Positions 1 to 11,949 of a stretch of 64,000 nt of DNA are shown one piece after another; position 1 is the first letter of the stretch, and every line of letters begins with the position of its first letter. A model generated the notes under the pieces. That model made no database searches and had not been told where the DNA came from. It saw nothing but the letters and a program-made list of their open reading frames with translations. Origin of the DNA: Effrenium voratum (taxonomy: Eukaryota; Sar; Dinophyceae; Suessiales; Symbiodiniaceae); the NCBI GenBank assembly GCA_963377175.1, contig CAUJNA010000530.1, forward strand, positions 142,501-206,500, given 5' to 3'. The translations under genes were made by a program, and so were the position numbers.

Positions 1-2740
1 CTGGGAGCGGTTTGCGGTTTGTGGCACACAAGCTTTAAAGGCAGTCCCTGTCCAAGCATCGTGCCGCCTTGCCGCCTTCCTTCAAAACACGGCGGGGCCC
101 ATCCTTGCGCGAATCTTTGCAGTGCTGATGTTGCAAAATGCGGAACGTGGAGGCAGGAAACGGAGGACACACATGTGTTGTGGCAGATTACAGAATACAA
201 AGTGCAAATGAGTTGTACAGGCGCAGAAACCTGTTGCATACCATCATTTATCACAATGCTTAACGTAGTTGATGTGGCATGGCTGCTTGCGCATGTCATT
301 GTGCTGCGGGTGGCGGGAGCGCCGCCGCCAGTTAGGAAATTGGAAAAAAAAGGTTTGCGCGTTAGATTCTGCCCACGCTGTTCTCTGTGCTTCAGTGTGG
401 CGTGTGGCAAAAAGGGGATTGGTGCACTCATAGAGAAGTGCAGATGGAGCTCGGTCCTGGTCGTGCAGCTCGGAAGCTTGGTGTTGCTTGCATCAAGTCA
501 GTCACCAAAAGCGATACTTCTGCAAGCTGGCGTCCACGCGCACTAGTAACCGTTTCTCCCCTCCCTTTGCACCCCGGACCCTCCCAAGTTCTTGCTACGA
601 AAAGAACGAAACCTCCCAGCGCCTCGTGACGACTACAATCCCTATCAAGTTCAATCCCTGCAAACTCGAAGCTCCATCAAAACCAAACGATCGCCCGGGT
701 CCGGAAGAAGACGTCACAGGACTGGACCTCCAGAGAGTCCATGGCGGCGCTGGCGGCTACTGCGGGGTCGCGGCTGCTGAAGGCTGCCGACACCGAGGAC
801 AGCTTCAAGCCTAAGCCGCAAGTACGTCCTTTCAACTTTGAAAGCCAATTTCAACGACGTTATCTGTTAATTCAAATTGAGTGTACTATTCCTTGCCATT
901 GTGCGCTGTTGGTAGACATTCATTTCATCAGCTCATTTGCTTTGAGCTTCCCTTGAACAAGCCTTGAAACACCTTGGATGGTCTTCTCAGCCAAAAGCAA
1001 CTTTGGGAAGTGAACTACGATTCGTTGTTTTGTCTCAACATTGATGGACATTAGTTTGACTTCCCGTCAAACACTCTTTCCGAAGAAGGTTTGCAAAAAA
1101 CAAACACAACCTTCTGCCATCTTTCGGGGAATAACTGGAGTAGATCTGTTCTTTTTTGGGGGAAGCTTTGGCAGGTTTTGTAAAGAATGGGCGGTTTCAT
1201 GGGCGTGTCTATTTTGGGAGTTGACAATCAATTTGGGGAGCGTGTCGAATGGTGAGGGCCCAAACTTCTCGGTTAACACTAAGGATCCACACTCCAAAGA
1301 GCCTTGATTTCTCTCAAAGGGCATGTTCGACCCCTCCAGTCTTAGGTATCTTAGGTTCCTGAAAATGCTGCGCCTCAACTCTTGGCCTTGCCTTGCACTG
1401 TCTAGCTTGCTGCCGAGAATCTTAAGTTGTTGATCAGTCGACGGGCGAACCTCGCAAAGCAAAGCTACTGCAGATGTGTATGTCATCAACCAAGCTTTAC
1501 ATTTCGTGCACGTTCAGACACGTTAAACAAGATGTGGCAGCGAGTCAACAACTGAATTGCTCATTGTTACGACATGCTGACTCCAAAAGCTGCACTGCTC
1601 GCTCCTCATACCAAAGCCTGGTTCGGCTTGTTCGTAGGCTTCCTGAAGCTGAACATGGCAGAAGCAAAGGCGTGGCGTGGTGAGTTGATCAGCACTGCAG
1701 AAAGCGGTGCCTATCGTGGCTCGCACTGAGCAATGGGAGACATTCTGGTCGATGTCAAAACTCCGTCAGAGCCAGGAGTCTTTCATTCCGAGACAATCCC
1801 GTGTAATTTGTCAAAACAAAGCTATCCCGTCCTGCGCCTGCTCCTTCCGCTTGTACATGTCCTGAAGCACAGGAGCACTTCCCCCGAATGAATCTATGGC
1901 CATCCAAGTCGCGATTCACTTTAAAGGCACATGACGGCGACACAAAGCTGAAATCAAAGGCGACCAAATAGTCCCAAACGGGCAAATGTCTTTCTTTAAG
2001 GCCGCAAAGGTACTGCTTGACAACATACGCAGTATCCATCGACCAAGTATCAGTGCACGAAAAACGCGCTGTCTATCAGGTGACCTTTCGTTATTTTGCT
2101 TGGTAGTTTGGATTGACTTGAGGAGCGGGTGAACGAAAGCTAGCAGTTGTTGCATGAGATGGGTCGGTGACAGAGTGGATTCATAGGTAGCTTGTGTACA
2201 ACGAGAGGCCCGGCAAGATTCGTAGGATGCGACACGCAAACGCACATGGTGGCGTGGCAAACCTTGAAAAATGAAAACAACGAGAGGCGTCAGAAGCTGT
2301 CTGAAAGCACCTCTGGGTTCTGCATGCTGCGTGTGCAAAGATTCTTGCGAGGTGGTTTACCGAGAAGACTGAGGTCTCAAATGAACAAGCTGAATCGGTG
2401 GAACATGTAAAAGTTCGTAGCACCAAGTCCAAAACGGGCAAACCGAGACTGCTGAACACTGAGCCACTGCCCGGGGGGGGGGGGATGGACCAGGGAGGAA
2501 TCGAGCCTGAGACGCTCAAATAATTGAAAAAATCAATCTTTCGGCAGTTGAGCCCCTTACCTTGCTTACGCAAGGAGAAACTTCAGCTAGCTAAAGCTAG
2601 CTTTCGTGATAAATGGGAGAAATTGGAGTGTTCTGTTGATGGGTAGGGGGGTATCTCTACAGGCCAAACCGCTGCCAACCATAACCATTTGTGCCGTTGA
2701 GCTGAACAGCGGTCCCTTTAAACATGGCTTTCCCTTTTGC
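1..2740. other. Low-coding host-like stretch
   Basis: I see no gene I can name here. It contains a short G run (about 2,470-2,483) and ordinary mixed-composition sequence. One candidate small exon at 741-821 is listed separately. Base composition is clearly less GC-rich than the viral blocks further on, consistent with intergenic or intronic dinoflagellate DNA. Confidence 0.4.
741..821 (+). CDS. Candidate 5' exon, unknown gene
   Basis: An ATG opens a 27-codon Ala-rich frame (MAALAATAGSRLLKAADTED then SFKPKPQ) that stops being coding-like exactly at a good intron donor, CAA|GTACGT at 822. The N-terminus could be a targeting-like leader, but it is too short to judge. No downstream exon was recognised on this strand, so this is only a suggestion from the start codon, composition and donor site. 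Confidence 0.2.
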
Positions 2741-2794
2741 TTTCGCTTTCAAACCAACCAAACAAGCTCATGTTTCACTCGCCCAGAAGAGACA

Positions 2795-4668
2795 CAAAGG
2801 CCCCCTGGCTCCAACTGCATCCCAGCTGCTCGTAGCTGGGTCATGCGCAGCTCTACTGCCTGCTGCTTGGTGCGCCGCACATTCCTGCCGCTAACGCCCG
2901 AGCCGGATGCAATGAGATCTGACTGAATCCGATGAAACAAGCAAGCTACGCAACGAAGCCAAAAGGAACCAGCGCTACAAAGATACGCTGCACCCGCTGC
3001 TTGATGCAAACGAATGCTCAAGTATTGCCACCAGGTTGACTCGCCCTTCAACAGTTGGAGCTAGGGAAGTTGCGAAACAACTCTGACTTCATGCTGCAAC
3101 ATTGCCTACGACCCGTACACACTGTCCCTCCTCAGCGCTTCATCATCGAGGCTTTCACTGATGTGCTCCGCCTGAATCTGGACGCCCTCCACTTCCACGC
3201 TGATCTTCCCTTGCAGCTCGACGGATGCAACTGATGAAAAATAATCCAGGAAGGTTGCAAATGGGCTCAACAATGACCTTGTTTTGTACCCAGGACACAT
3301 CACGATGCCTGGTATTTACGAACCTTCATACTTTGGTTGGCTCAATGCCTTGAAAACGACTGCGGTTTCATCAAAATGACTTTCACTCACTGTTCGACCA
3401 CGGTAAGCACAGCCACAACTCGCGCTTCTTGTTTCCACCTCAAGGAGTTGTTCCTTGAGAATGAGGATTAATAACGAACCCCTCCATTAAATGCTGCAAT
3501 TGAGGAACTACAGGAAGCAATTACTCGTTGAATCACTACTGAAGTCAGTTCAAAGATTGGAATCAAACTGCTGTATACCATTCCCAAGGACTTGCCTGTC
3601 ATGCATCACTGCCGACTCTTCCAACCAGGTTACAAGTGGCACTGTGAAGAAGTTCATACTTTGTGCTACAAGAAGTTTGGTCCCTCCAAACGGGTCTAGT
3701 CCTCCCAGAATCGAAGGACAAGTCTGCACCCTTGGCAGGTCCCCGAGCAGCTGACCCGACAGAAGCCGGGTCTTGCTGGGAAGCGTGATGCAGATTCGCC
3801 GGACACGGCCATTGGGCACGCGCACACCTGAGGCAAAAGAGGGAACTGCGCAAATAGATTGGCGATTTGTGTCATCTTTGGACAGACTTCCGTTTATGGG
3901 TGCGATGTCAACCTCCGGTCGTTCTTAAATACCATACCCTGGCATGAAACTCTGCCAACCTGCAGCTGCTTCCTTGGAGATGTTGCTAAGACTTGCCGCA
4001 AACATGATATTACGCCCATTTTGCATTCCTGTCTGTGCTGTTCTGCGCTCAGTCATTTCTCAGTCACTTTGTGATTAACCATTGCGCTGTGCATAATTTG
4101 TCCCGATTGCTCTCATGCAATATCTCTGCCGTTAAACAGCGTCTTACAAAAAAACAGTTTACCGTATGCAACATGTCTCCCGCCTTCCACACCTAGGAGG
4201 CCCAGCACATCCTCCTTGACCTGCCGCGCAGTGTTGCCATGGACTGCCTTGCACTCCCCAGCAATTGCAAGCATTCCAGCACAGTCCTTGACATCTTTCA
4301 GCTCCAGCTTTCCGCTCCAGAGGGAGAGCCGCAAGTCATTGCTGTCAATGCCATCCACCTGTGCTGCAAGCAACAAGCTTCACGCAAATCAACTCTTGAA
4401 ACAAGAACATATGGTTCCTTGATCAACACATGTAAGAACATAGTGGTGCATGATAACGCCACTTCCCTCGAACAAATTCCACTGGCTTCAGCTACGGCAG
4501 CAAATCAAACGCTTGGCAGACTGTCTGGATGTACTTGCAGCCAAGGCATTCACCTACCGTCCCGTTCATTGAGGTTGTCTGTCTAAGCAATCCGATGCTC
4601 ATGTCGAGGCAGGCGGCATATGGCTGCAGAAACCTCACCAGGACGTGCTCCACGGCAGCAGTGACCAT
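2795..4668 (-). CDS. VPS13/chorein-like gene, N-terminal exons
   Basis: Five short minus-strand reading frames lie in the order expected for a Chorein_N domain, the lipid-channel entrance of VPS13/ATG2-type bulk lipid-transfer proteins at membrane contact sites. Exon 1 (ATG at 4,668) reads AAVEHVLVRFLQPYA. Exon 2 (about 4,355-4,290) reads VDGIDSNDLRLSLWSGKLEL. Exon 3 (about 3,825-3,765) has NGRVRRICITLPSK. Exon 4 (about 3,230-3,110) has VELQGKISVEVEGVQI. Exon 5 (about 2,920-2,800) has RRTKQQAVELRMTQLRAAG. Each resembles a successive segment of the family: amphipathic N-terminal helix, LxLxxWxGxLEL strand, GxVxxIxIxLP strand, a xVEVEGVxxx strand and a charged helix. AG acceptors precede exons 2, 3 and 5; exact borders are uncertain because dinoflagellates use non-canonical donors. 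The rest of the gene would lie beyond the left edge. Recognition is by eye only. Confidence 0.5.
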
Positions 4669-4699
4669 GGCAGCTCAGGAAGTGCTGAGCAAGCAGCTT

Positions 4700-6650
4700 G
4701 GCTTATTGATAACGCCATGCGGTCCAAACATTCAAGAACATCTGTTGCTCCCTCTCGACTGCTTGGCAGCGAGAACGGCTCGGCTTGCCTGCCTTGCAAG
4801 AATGCCACTCTTGACTGCAACGATTAGCAAACAACAACACAAAAGCACGGTGACTGCAGTGACTGCAAGGTTTTCTTGCAGTAAAGTTAACAAATAAGTA
4901 AGTCCAACCTGGAATGAAGCACCGGCGGAGCGGGCGACGTTGTATCACCAGATCGCACCAGTTCTGGCGCCGTGCTTGCAAAAGCCACTTGTCAAATGCG
5001 GCAAACAAATCTGTGCATTGTGGAGCCCCCCCCCAAGAGAACCATGCAAAGACATGGTAGCAAAACATTCACACATGATGCGATTGTTCGGGCGAATCAG
5101 ACAATTCACCTGGTTGTTTTGTACAGAAGCCCCCGCCTGCCCGAACAAATATAGATATATATGGTCAGCCCCCCCAGGGCCTACCTTCCTATATATATAT
5201 AACAGACCAAACAATATGTCTTGAAAGTGACTGTTTCTCTCAGGATTTGCAGTCATATCTGTTGACCCATGGGAGAATCCAAGTCATCAGCTCTCAGTGC
5301 AATTGCACCATGCCTAACACCAGGGCACGTTTATGAATTCTAAATTGTTTGGACCATCTGTTAAACATCAGAGATGTATGAGGACTTCTGCTATCGGCAG
5401 CCATCTTTAAAGTAGCTTTCCACCCCTGAAATTCAAAGACACATGCCCTTCTTTGCGCTGTTGGCGGAGTTCCCTCAGCACAAAAACATCTTCCCTCAGC
5501 CACAAGAGGTGGCTACGAGGTCCTCGATGATGCTTCTCACAACCGCGAAATCCTCTGTAGTCCTAAGAGCAAGTGTCACTCTACACATCAGAGTGATGTG
5601 TTAAGAGCTCTGCTAGATGGCTTGGCAGATCCCGCAAGTCATGATTCAGGACTTGTTTTTCCGCTTTTCGCGAGATTGAGAAGCCCCACAAACGACTTGT
5701 TGCAATCTGTTTCCTTCAAAGAACCGCCTTTCGGTTCAGAAAACACTTGAGCATACATGCGAGCTTCACAATACTCCTGTATCTCAACGCACTGCGTTCA
5801 TTCATCAGGAAGGGGCTGGCCCCGTGCTCTAAGCATACAGAGGCGCTCAATGATGTTCAGGTCCATACTGAGTTACCGGCCCCATAATTGCCAAGCCTCA
5901 TGTTCGCACGTAGTCACAACTATGCCAACGTTTGCGCAAACAAGCAAGCAGACAAGGAAATAGACAACGAAAAAAATGAACACTCTGAGTCAAACCAGGG
6001 TGACATGCAAACCAATGCATCGTGAATTTAGGCAAGCGCTGGGAGGCACACGCGCGACAAAGTCCCGTATATCAATGAGACTTTGAGCTTGAGCAGTTGC
6101 AGCATGGGGCTGAATTTTAATGCAACGGTCTGTTAAAGCGACAGATTGGCTTAGTGCATGCAGTCTCTCAGATTCTGAGGCAACAAACCAAAAAAGGTGC
6201 TTTGTTTTGACACACGTTCACCTTCTTCTCCGTCCACGCCGCCACACACCCACACTGTTCACTGCAACATGGGCGCGATCCACAATGTTCGTTGCATGTT
6301 CCCATTTGCTTTGCCATGGCAAACGCAGCCAAGCCAAGTCCAATGATTGCTTGAAGTTGACCTAGTTTTTACACCGACACGTAAAGGACCCCCGTGTGAT
6401 AGAATCATCGGAGTTGAAGTAGTACATCAACACAAAAGATTGGGGCACACTTGCCATTCACAATCAACTCTTGCTACCAATGATACGGAAGCAGTCACTG
6501 CAAATTACCGAGACGCACGGACATGTTGAACTGCTGTTCGAACAAGTACAACCAACCCCACACAAAAAATACCTACTGTAGAGGACAATTGGCCCGACTA
6601 CGTTCCGAATCCTGTTCACTGCTTCAAGCAAGAGGGGACAAGCAATGAAA
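4700..6650. other. Non-coding host-like stretch
   Basis: No recognisable gene. It includes a C run (about 5,026-5,034) and an AT-rich patch with TATATATA (5,150-5,210). It lies 5' of the VPS13-like exons and may hold their upstream region, but no promoter could be defined. Confidence 0.35.
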
Positions 6651-6659
6651 AGGGGAACC

Positions 6660-6985
6660 CGGGAGAAAGGCAGTGGCTTTGATCTGCTAGACTGTACAGG
6701 TCCAGCGCCCGACTGCTGCGCCAGCCCCCGGGATCGACCCGCCAAAGTGCAGCTTTGCGACTCCCCGCGGCACCGTGAAGTCCAGGCGCGCCGTGCTACT
6801 CCCTGCGCGGCCGCGCCGAGGAAGGTGCCGGTGACGCCCGCGTAGTCGTTGTCGGCCGCGCTGACGTACATCACCAAGTTGGAGGCCGTGCCCAGCCGGC
6901 ACCGGCAGCCGAAGGAGCAGCAGCGTCCCTCCGGCATCAGGGTGCAGCAGGTTCCAGGCAAAGCTCAGGCTTAGGCGTAGCCCTC
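6660..6985 (-). pseudogene. Viral fibre relic, lectin-like repeat
   Basis: The minus strand encodes CRYRLGTASNLVMYVSAADN-type sequence (here CRCRLGTASNLVMYVSAADN followed by DYAGVTGTFLG), nearly the same as one of the two globular repeats in the long fibre at 49,250-51,019. Frameshifts break it and nothing on either side continues the gene, so this is a dispersed scrap of the viral fibre outside the main viral block. A second scrap of the same gene lies 450 bases away on the opposite strand. Confidence 0.7.
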
Positions 6986-7444
6986 CTTCCTGCAAATGAC
7001 TCAACCTGAAAACCTCGTGTTTCCAAGAAAAACATCGAGGTATGTCACTTTTAGAGGTTCATTCAAACCTGGTCAAGTCCGTCCTGCGTCGACAACTCTG
7101 GCGTCACTTTTGCAGACGGGACTTCTCTGTGTCACGGCCACTCATAGGATCACTCCCCCTCTTGACGCCCTGACGGCCAGGTTAAGGACATCTCGGGCAA
7201 CGTGGAAAGTGTTGCATATCAATGCTATCGCTCGAAGCTCCTTTTTCTCACGCTGACAGCACGGGGAGTTGTCCTCTAATCAGACAGGGAGACACTGTCC
7301 TTCAAAAGCCCTTGGAACAGGAGTCTCAGAATGCCCTAAATTGTTGGGCGCAAAAGACAAGCTCTGTATGAAGAAAGAGGGGGGCAAGTGAAACGAACAG
7401 AAGGAACGAGGGCCGGGCACGATGAGTCGCTCTCGCGACGGACC

Positions 7445-7525
7445 TGCTGGCGACTCGCTGGCCCTCACGGGCTCGGCCATTCTGACGGGCTCACCACGCA
7501 GGGCAACGTGGGGGCTGTACTGCCG
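7445..7525 (+). pseudogene. Viral fibre relic, beta-repeat part
   Basis: The plus strand reads SLALTGSAILTG followed, after a frame change, by a QGNVG-like string. This matches the fibre segment SLALTGSATLDGLTAQGNVG at about 49,540-49,600. In the long fibre it directly follows the lectin-like repeat on the same strand; here it is inverted relative to the relic at 6,660-6,985, so the two scraps were separated by rearrangement. Confidence 0.55.
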
Positions 7526-7559
7526 AGCACAAACCCCGCAGAGGGTTCACCAAAACCAA

Positions 7560-8145
7560 CGTTACGACGCAAAACGCGCACCCTCCCCACACAAAAACAG
7601 AAATCATAACGTTGGAACAGTATCAAAAAGAACTTTCTTAGACCTCTTATTTTCACGAGTCAACGATTTGCACTTTTTTTGCGCGCGGGCCACGATGTTG
7701 AATCATAACGTTGAAGTTCAACGTTACGATTCGCTAGTGTCATTGCGCCTGTCACGCAAAACCACTTCCGCTGCATGTTTCCACTGCGCCTGGCACGCAA
7801 AAACTTCTGCATCATTTTCCTTGTTGTTTGGAACTTGTTCGCAAGGCTTTTCTTGCCGTCAGGCCACTTTTTTCTACTGTTTTCAGAACAGCGCTCATGT
7901 CGCAACAGCGCAGCGACGCGAAACGCAAAGCTGGCAAGTTCAGCTGCGAAACGAAGGTGTGTGTAAGCTTTTGCAACCTATCTTCTGAGGGACATAAACC
8001 TGCGACAGTGGACACTTGTTGGCTGCTCTGCTTTGAAGCACCTTGAACTGCTTGGCTAGCGCACTTGATCCTCACCTCACATTGACCCGCGCCACTGCGT
8101 TGCTCAAGCACAGCTCCAAACAAAAAAGTGACAGATAGTGTCCTT
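7560..8145. other. Non-coding stretch with AACGTT palindromes
   Basis: No gene recognised. The motif CATAACGTT / AACGTTACG recurs (about 7,558, 7,604, 7,697 and 7,716); the pair at 7,695-7,730 forms an imperfect hairpin around GAAGTTC. Confidence 0.35.
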
Positions 8146-8146
8146 T

Positions 8147-8678
8147 TTAGCCCGACCTGACCCAAACACAACTTCATTCAAAGTGCCAACACATAGGGTT
8201 CCTAAGAGGTAGTTCCTAATTTGGACACCCGTTGCATGCAGTCACCTGTACATGTAGGTGACTGCGTTTGAGTCTTGACAAATTGTCTCTGCTGAGTGGT
8301 TATCAACCGTGCGGTCAGCTCAAGGTGAAATAAGTCATCTTTCTTCCAATCTCGGGGAGATGCTCAAGGTTGTATGCCTTTGGCACACCACCCTTTGACA
8401 CGGGCGGGCGGGCGGGTTAAAATCCTGCGAGCTCATGTCGCAGTCTCATTCCCACCACCCACCCTCAAGCCAAAACGGCACAGGTATCAAGTGTTTGAGG
8501 TTCGCACAGCAGCTCACAATCAGGCCTTAATCAAAAGGGTACAAGGCTTTTCAAGCCTAAGTAACCTTAGCCCGACCTGACTCAAACACAACTTCATTCA
8601 AAGTGCCAACACATAGGGTTCCTAAAAGGTAGTTCCTAATTTGGACACCGTTGCACGCAGTCACCTGTACATGTAGGT
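8147..8678. repeat. 112-bp direct repeat pair
   Basis: About 112 bases beginning TTAGCCCGACCTGA and ending CATGTAGGT occur at 8,147-8,262 and again at 8,567-8,678 with few differences. The spacer contains a short GGGC run and the dispersed repeat at 8,416-8,567. Confidence 0.75.
8416..8567. repeat. Dispersed repeat, inverted copy at 54.2 kb
   Basis: About 150 bases (GTTAAAATCCTGCGAGCTCA onward to CCTAAGTAACC) recur in reverse complement at 54,209-54,359. It is probably a dispersed host repeat. It lies near both outer sides of the region rich in viral sequence. Confidence 0.75.
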
Positions 8679-9043
8679 TAAAGGTCCCGCGCACTGCTCC
8701 TAGCCTCAAACCACAAAGAACCCTGAACCCAAAAGGCGCACACCTTTTTACGGGTCACAGGGCCAGACCGCGGGTCTGGGCCCTGGTATGAAGCTGAGAG
8801 CGCGCTCCCAGTTCATGTCCGGAGGGCTCCCAGCGGGGAGGGCTGTCCGGAAGAAGGGTCGGGTGGGTGGGTTTCAAAACGAAACCAGGACTGCGAGCCC
8901 TAAACATGAGTTTGAGGGCTAGGAGCACCAAATGGCAGCGGCGTAGGAGATTCACCCCCGACCCATAAACACAAGGGAAAAGAAAACCCTTAGCGTTAAA
9001 GGTCCCGCGCACTGCTCCTAGCCTCAAACCACAAAGAACCCTG
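8679..9043. repeat. 47-bp direct repeats flanking 270 bp
   Basis: The sequence AAAGGTCCCGCGCACTGCTC...AGAACCCTG occurs at about 8,679-8,726 and 8,997-9,043, bracketing about 270 bases that contain the tail of the Copia Gag relic. Confidence 0.65.
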
Positions 9044-9316
9044 TGAAATGCCACGTCAACCGTTGCCAAAAATTGCTCCACTGATCCAAAACCAATCCTT
9101 CCACATTCCGGTTTCCTCCTCCCAAGACTTGGGCTCGAACACGCTCGGGCTGACCAATTTGTGCCACTGCCGATCATCTTGGCGCGTCTGCGCGCTTGTA
9201 GGTGAAGAAGCTGTTGCCTGACTCACCTGAACCGCCGCCTGTGCTGCTGCGGCAGCTGCCTCAGTGGCTGCGCGCAACCTTGTAAGGAGATCCATCTGAG
9301 CTTGATGCTCGGCCAT
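8950..9316 (-). pseudogene. Copia-type retroelement Gag N-terminus, broken
   Basis: An ATG at 9,316 opens a frame beginning MAEHQAQMDLLTRLRAATEA, with an Ala/Gln-rich helix and then KLVSPSVFEPKSWEEE and MWKDWFW. A frameshift near 9,080 moves the reading to SVEQFLATVD. The pattern of an FxPxxWEEE-x(2)-WxDWxWSxEQFL string is, as I know it, the start of Gag in dinoflagellate Copia-like retrotransposons, where it builds the particle. Only about 120 codons remain and no protease, integrase or RT follows, so this is a truncated relic. Confidence 0.55.
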
Positions 9317-9532
9317 GGCTCACCTAGGCGCTGGTCTTCAGCGCTCCGCTACCATGAGAAACAAAACAAGCTAAAGGGGAAACTCACCAAACACAGGTTT
9401 CAACCCTAGAGCTCGTCCGCGCTCGTGCCACAAAAGGCCTCCAGTACAGACGTCAACTGCACACATTCATGTGTCGTGACATGTAGTCTCACGCACATCT
9501 CATATGCGCTGAAGTGGGGTTACAACTGTTTC

Positions 9533-9762
9533 TCACCTGCCAGGTCGACGAAGCGGGTTCCGCCGTAGCACGTCCTCATCCGTGGCCTTGGCGGGAGTGC
9601 GGAAGCCGTCCTCGGGAATTGCCTGCAGGGGCGTGGTTCTCGCTGGACTGCACGAAGTCGTCCAGGTAGAAGTGGCTCGTGACGAACGAGGTGGCCTTGC
9701 GGTCAGCCCACCACCTGCTCGAAGCGCGGGCTGGTTGAAGCCGTGGGCCCGAAGCGTCTTCA
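9533..9762 (-). pseudogene. Membrane-type virion protein, N-terminal fragment (copy 1)
   Basis: It starts MKTLRAHGFNQ at 9,762 and matches the gene at 20,240-21,458. After frame changes it keeps the EDGFRTPA-ATDEDV segment. It ends abruptly at about 9,540, so the glycine/alanine-rich membrane segment is lost. It directly follows the fragment of the small basic protein, as in the intact viral order. Confidence 0.7.
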
Positions 9763-9967
9763 TCTTTTTATCGGCGCGCAACTTCGTCCGCCGCGCGTTC
9801 CACGCCTCGGCGCTCGGCGCGCGCGTAGCGCAGCTGAGGTACCTGGCGGCGCACGGCCTCCGTCAGCCGGCTCACGTCGTCCAGGTGTCGTTGCCCCTCC
9901 TGCGCCTGCCTGCGCTCGCCCAGCCAGTTGTTAGGCCCGCACCTCCTCCAGTTCTCGGTAGCGCTTC
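9763..9967 (-). pseudogene. Small basic viral protein, C-terminal fragment (copy 1)
   Basis: The minus strand matches codons from KRYRELEE onward of the 96-residue protein at 19,949-20,239, with frame errors. It is joined directly to the first codons of the penton gene (about 9,968-9,995). The penton body, the AT-hook gene and the first third of this gene have therefore been deleted at a single junction near 9,968. Confidence 0.65.
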
Positions 9968-10775
9968 AGCTGTCCACGTAGATCGTCGTCATCCTTTTCT
10001 TTAGGAAGCCACCCGTCCGGCGGACGACGGGCGGCTGGACGGCTGCGACGGAGAGATGTTCTCACACTTCGCGTTGATCAGCTTTCAAGCGCGAAGCGCT
10101 CTTCAAAGCGCATGTAGAACATTTCATTCCTCGGCTTCAGGTAGTACACGAAAAGGAAGCTGTAAGGTTCTCGTGTCGCCTGGGTACAGCTGCTCCTTCG
10201 GCAGCAGCGCAGCTCCTCGACGACGGCGTCCAACTCGTGCTGGTTGCGCAGCCTCCAGCAGCAGAGGAATTGTTGGTTGACCCGCGCGGCGCTGATGAGG
10301 AGCCTCAGCTTCTGGGAGCTCACCCAGGTGCTGATCTGCATGCGACGGCAGAGCGTGTCAAGGGCGCCGTGAGGCTTGTGCAGCTGCGGCGTGTCAGCAA
10401 AGTCGTCGATGACTACAAGCACCTGGTACAGTTTCTTCATTTCCAACTTCTTGGACGCCTCCGTGATCTTGCTGCTGGATGATGCGCCGCAGCGCCGCCT
10501 CGTCCCACTCGTCCCAATAGGTCTGCTCCCGCTCCGTGTTCACCCCCAACTTCTTGACGAGAATCCAGCCGACGCTCGGGCTGAAGATGTAGATTTTCTC
10601 AAAGACGCCCCGATATTGCTCCAGAATCAGGCTGATCAGCGCCACGCTTTGCCCGATTTGGAAGGCCCAAGGAAGATGCCGGCGCACGGCACCAGGGGCA
10701 CCACGGGGTCCGAGGCTTGCTCGCTGGTGTACTCGGTCGTGGGGAAAAGCTTGATCTTCCCCGTTCGTCCCTTTA
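9968..10775 (-). pseudogene. Packaging ATPase, FtsK/HerA type (copy 1)
   Basis: A degenerate copy of the genome-packaging ATPase at 17,942-18,761. The Walker A loop GPSKSGK is intact in one frame (about 10,665-10,690) and the Walker B strand VLVVIDDFAD in another (about 10,395-10,425), followed by the STWVSSQKLRL sensor-like segment. Frameshifts separate the three parts. The start codon equivalent to that of copy 2 is ACG rather than ATG. The last bases (about 9,995-9,968) are the start of the penton gene, MTTIYVD. Confidence 0.75.
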
Positions 10776-10910
10776 TTCGAAGCCGGGAAGCCGGGCAGCG
10801 AGTGTGGGAGAGATGCGGTACGTACACGGAGTTTTCTGGGAGCGATGCGCTACTGCCGGCGCAGGATTGGCGGTGCGTTCATCCTGCTGGCCTCCGGTAG
10901 TCTCTGCCGC

Positions 10911-11728
10911 GGCGGGCGGGCTGGCGCCTGTGGGTTTTAAACAACTCGCGCCCGCAAGCCTGTATGGTTTCGCAGCGAGACCTGCTCAAGAAGTGGCCGA
11001 CGTTGCTGTCTGGGACTGCTGGTTCGCAAACCAGAAAAGGCTGTACGACGCCCAGCACCAGGAGCCCGACGAGATGCGTCGGCTGCACCTTGCAAACCAG
11101 TGGGTGCAAGAAGAGGAAGAGCGACGATTCAAGTAGGAGTCGCAGCGCAAGCGCCGGCGCACAGACGCCGAGCAACCGATGCCAGAACATGCGACGCAGA
11201 CCAACGCAGCGTGGCTCAAAGGCATGATTGACGCCCTCCAGGGTCTGCGCAAAGTCGAAACCGACGGCCTTCGGGAGCTGACGCCGCCTGGAGGCGGTTC
11301 GCGATCGAAACCGACGTTCTCCATGAGTGGCTCCCAGACGAAACCGACGTCCGTCGTGATCAGCTCTTGACCGACACCATCAACCTCGAGGCGCGGTTCA
11401 AATTAAAAACCGGCGCCCTGCATGAGTGGCTCGGAGTCGAAACCTCTATGACCGCCTCGTAGGCGAAGAAGTCATCACCTTCCATGAGCAGCTCCACATC
11501 GAAACCGACCGCCTGCATGAGCAGCTTAAAATCGATGTCGGTCGCCTCCGTGAGATGACCCAAATCGACATCGACGCCCACCGCAAGCTTGTGAGCAGGA
11601 GCTCTGGGCACAGGATTGAGGGGGGCACAGGATTGAGAACGTGGCTCGGCAGGCAAGGCTTCGATCCAGGCAGGAATGTGGCGCGCTCGGTATCGAAGCC
11701 TCCACAGCAAGGAGCCCGGGGAGTGTGA
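10911..11728 (+). pseudogene. Coiled-coil viral protein (copy 1)
   Basis: This is a degenerate copy of the gene at 52,098-52,816. It begins just after the shared upstream box GGGCGGGCTGGCGCCTGTGG. It keeps VSQRDLL, then QKRLYDAQHQEPDEMRRLHL, then repeats of the type ETD-L-EWL and HEQL-IETDRLHEQL in shifting frames. The pattern of Leu/Ile every three to four residues with flanking Glu/Lys/Arg predicts a parallel coiled coil. Function is unknown; a rod or scaffold is a guess. Confidence 0.6.
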
Positions 11729-11945
11729 AGGGCGTGCCCCCCACGCACACGTGTCGAAAACTGAGACGTTGGGCAAGCTAGTATCAAACGAGGTTGGGCG
11801 AACCCGTACTAAAGCGCACGCTCAACCACTTGTACAGTGGCCGCCACTTTCACAGCGGCCTCCGTGCCACTTGAACAGTGGCTGCACCACCTGCCGCTTG
11901 TACAGCGGCCGCCACTTTCACAGCGGCCCCCCCAACACACAACAC
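11610..11945. repeat. Short palindromic tandem repeats
   Basis: Contains CACAGGATTGAG repeats (11,610-11,640), a GGCGAACCCGTACTAA unit (11,797-11,815) and repeats of CCGCCACTTTCACAGCGGCC / CCACTTGAACAGTGGC (11,835-11,930). Each unit is a small inverted repeat; the same families reappear at 17,150-17,710 and 52,830-53,280. Confidence 0.65.
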
Positions 11946-11949
11946 AACG

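Noticed and set aside
5150..5215. TATATATATA promoter
   Set aside because: Simple AT repeat with no gene start nearby; dinoflagellate promoters generally lack a TATA box.
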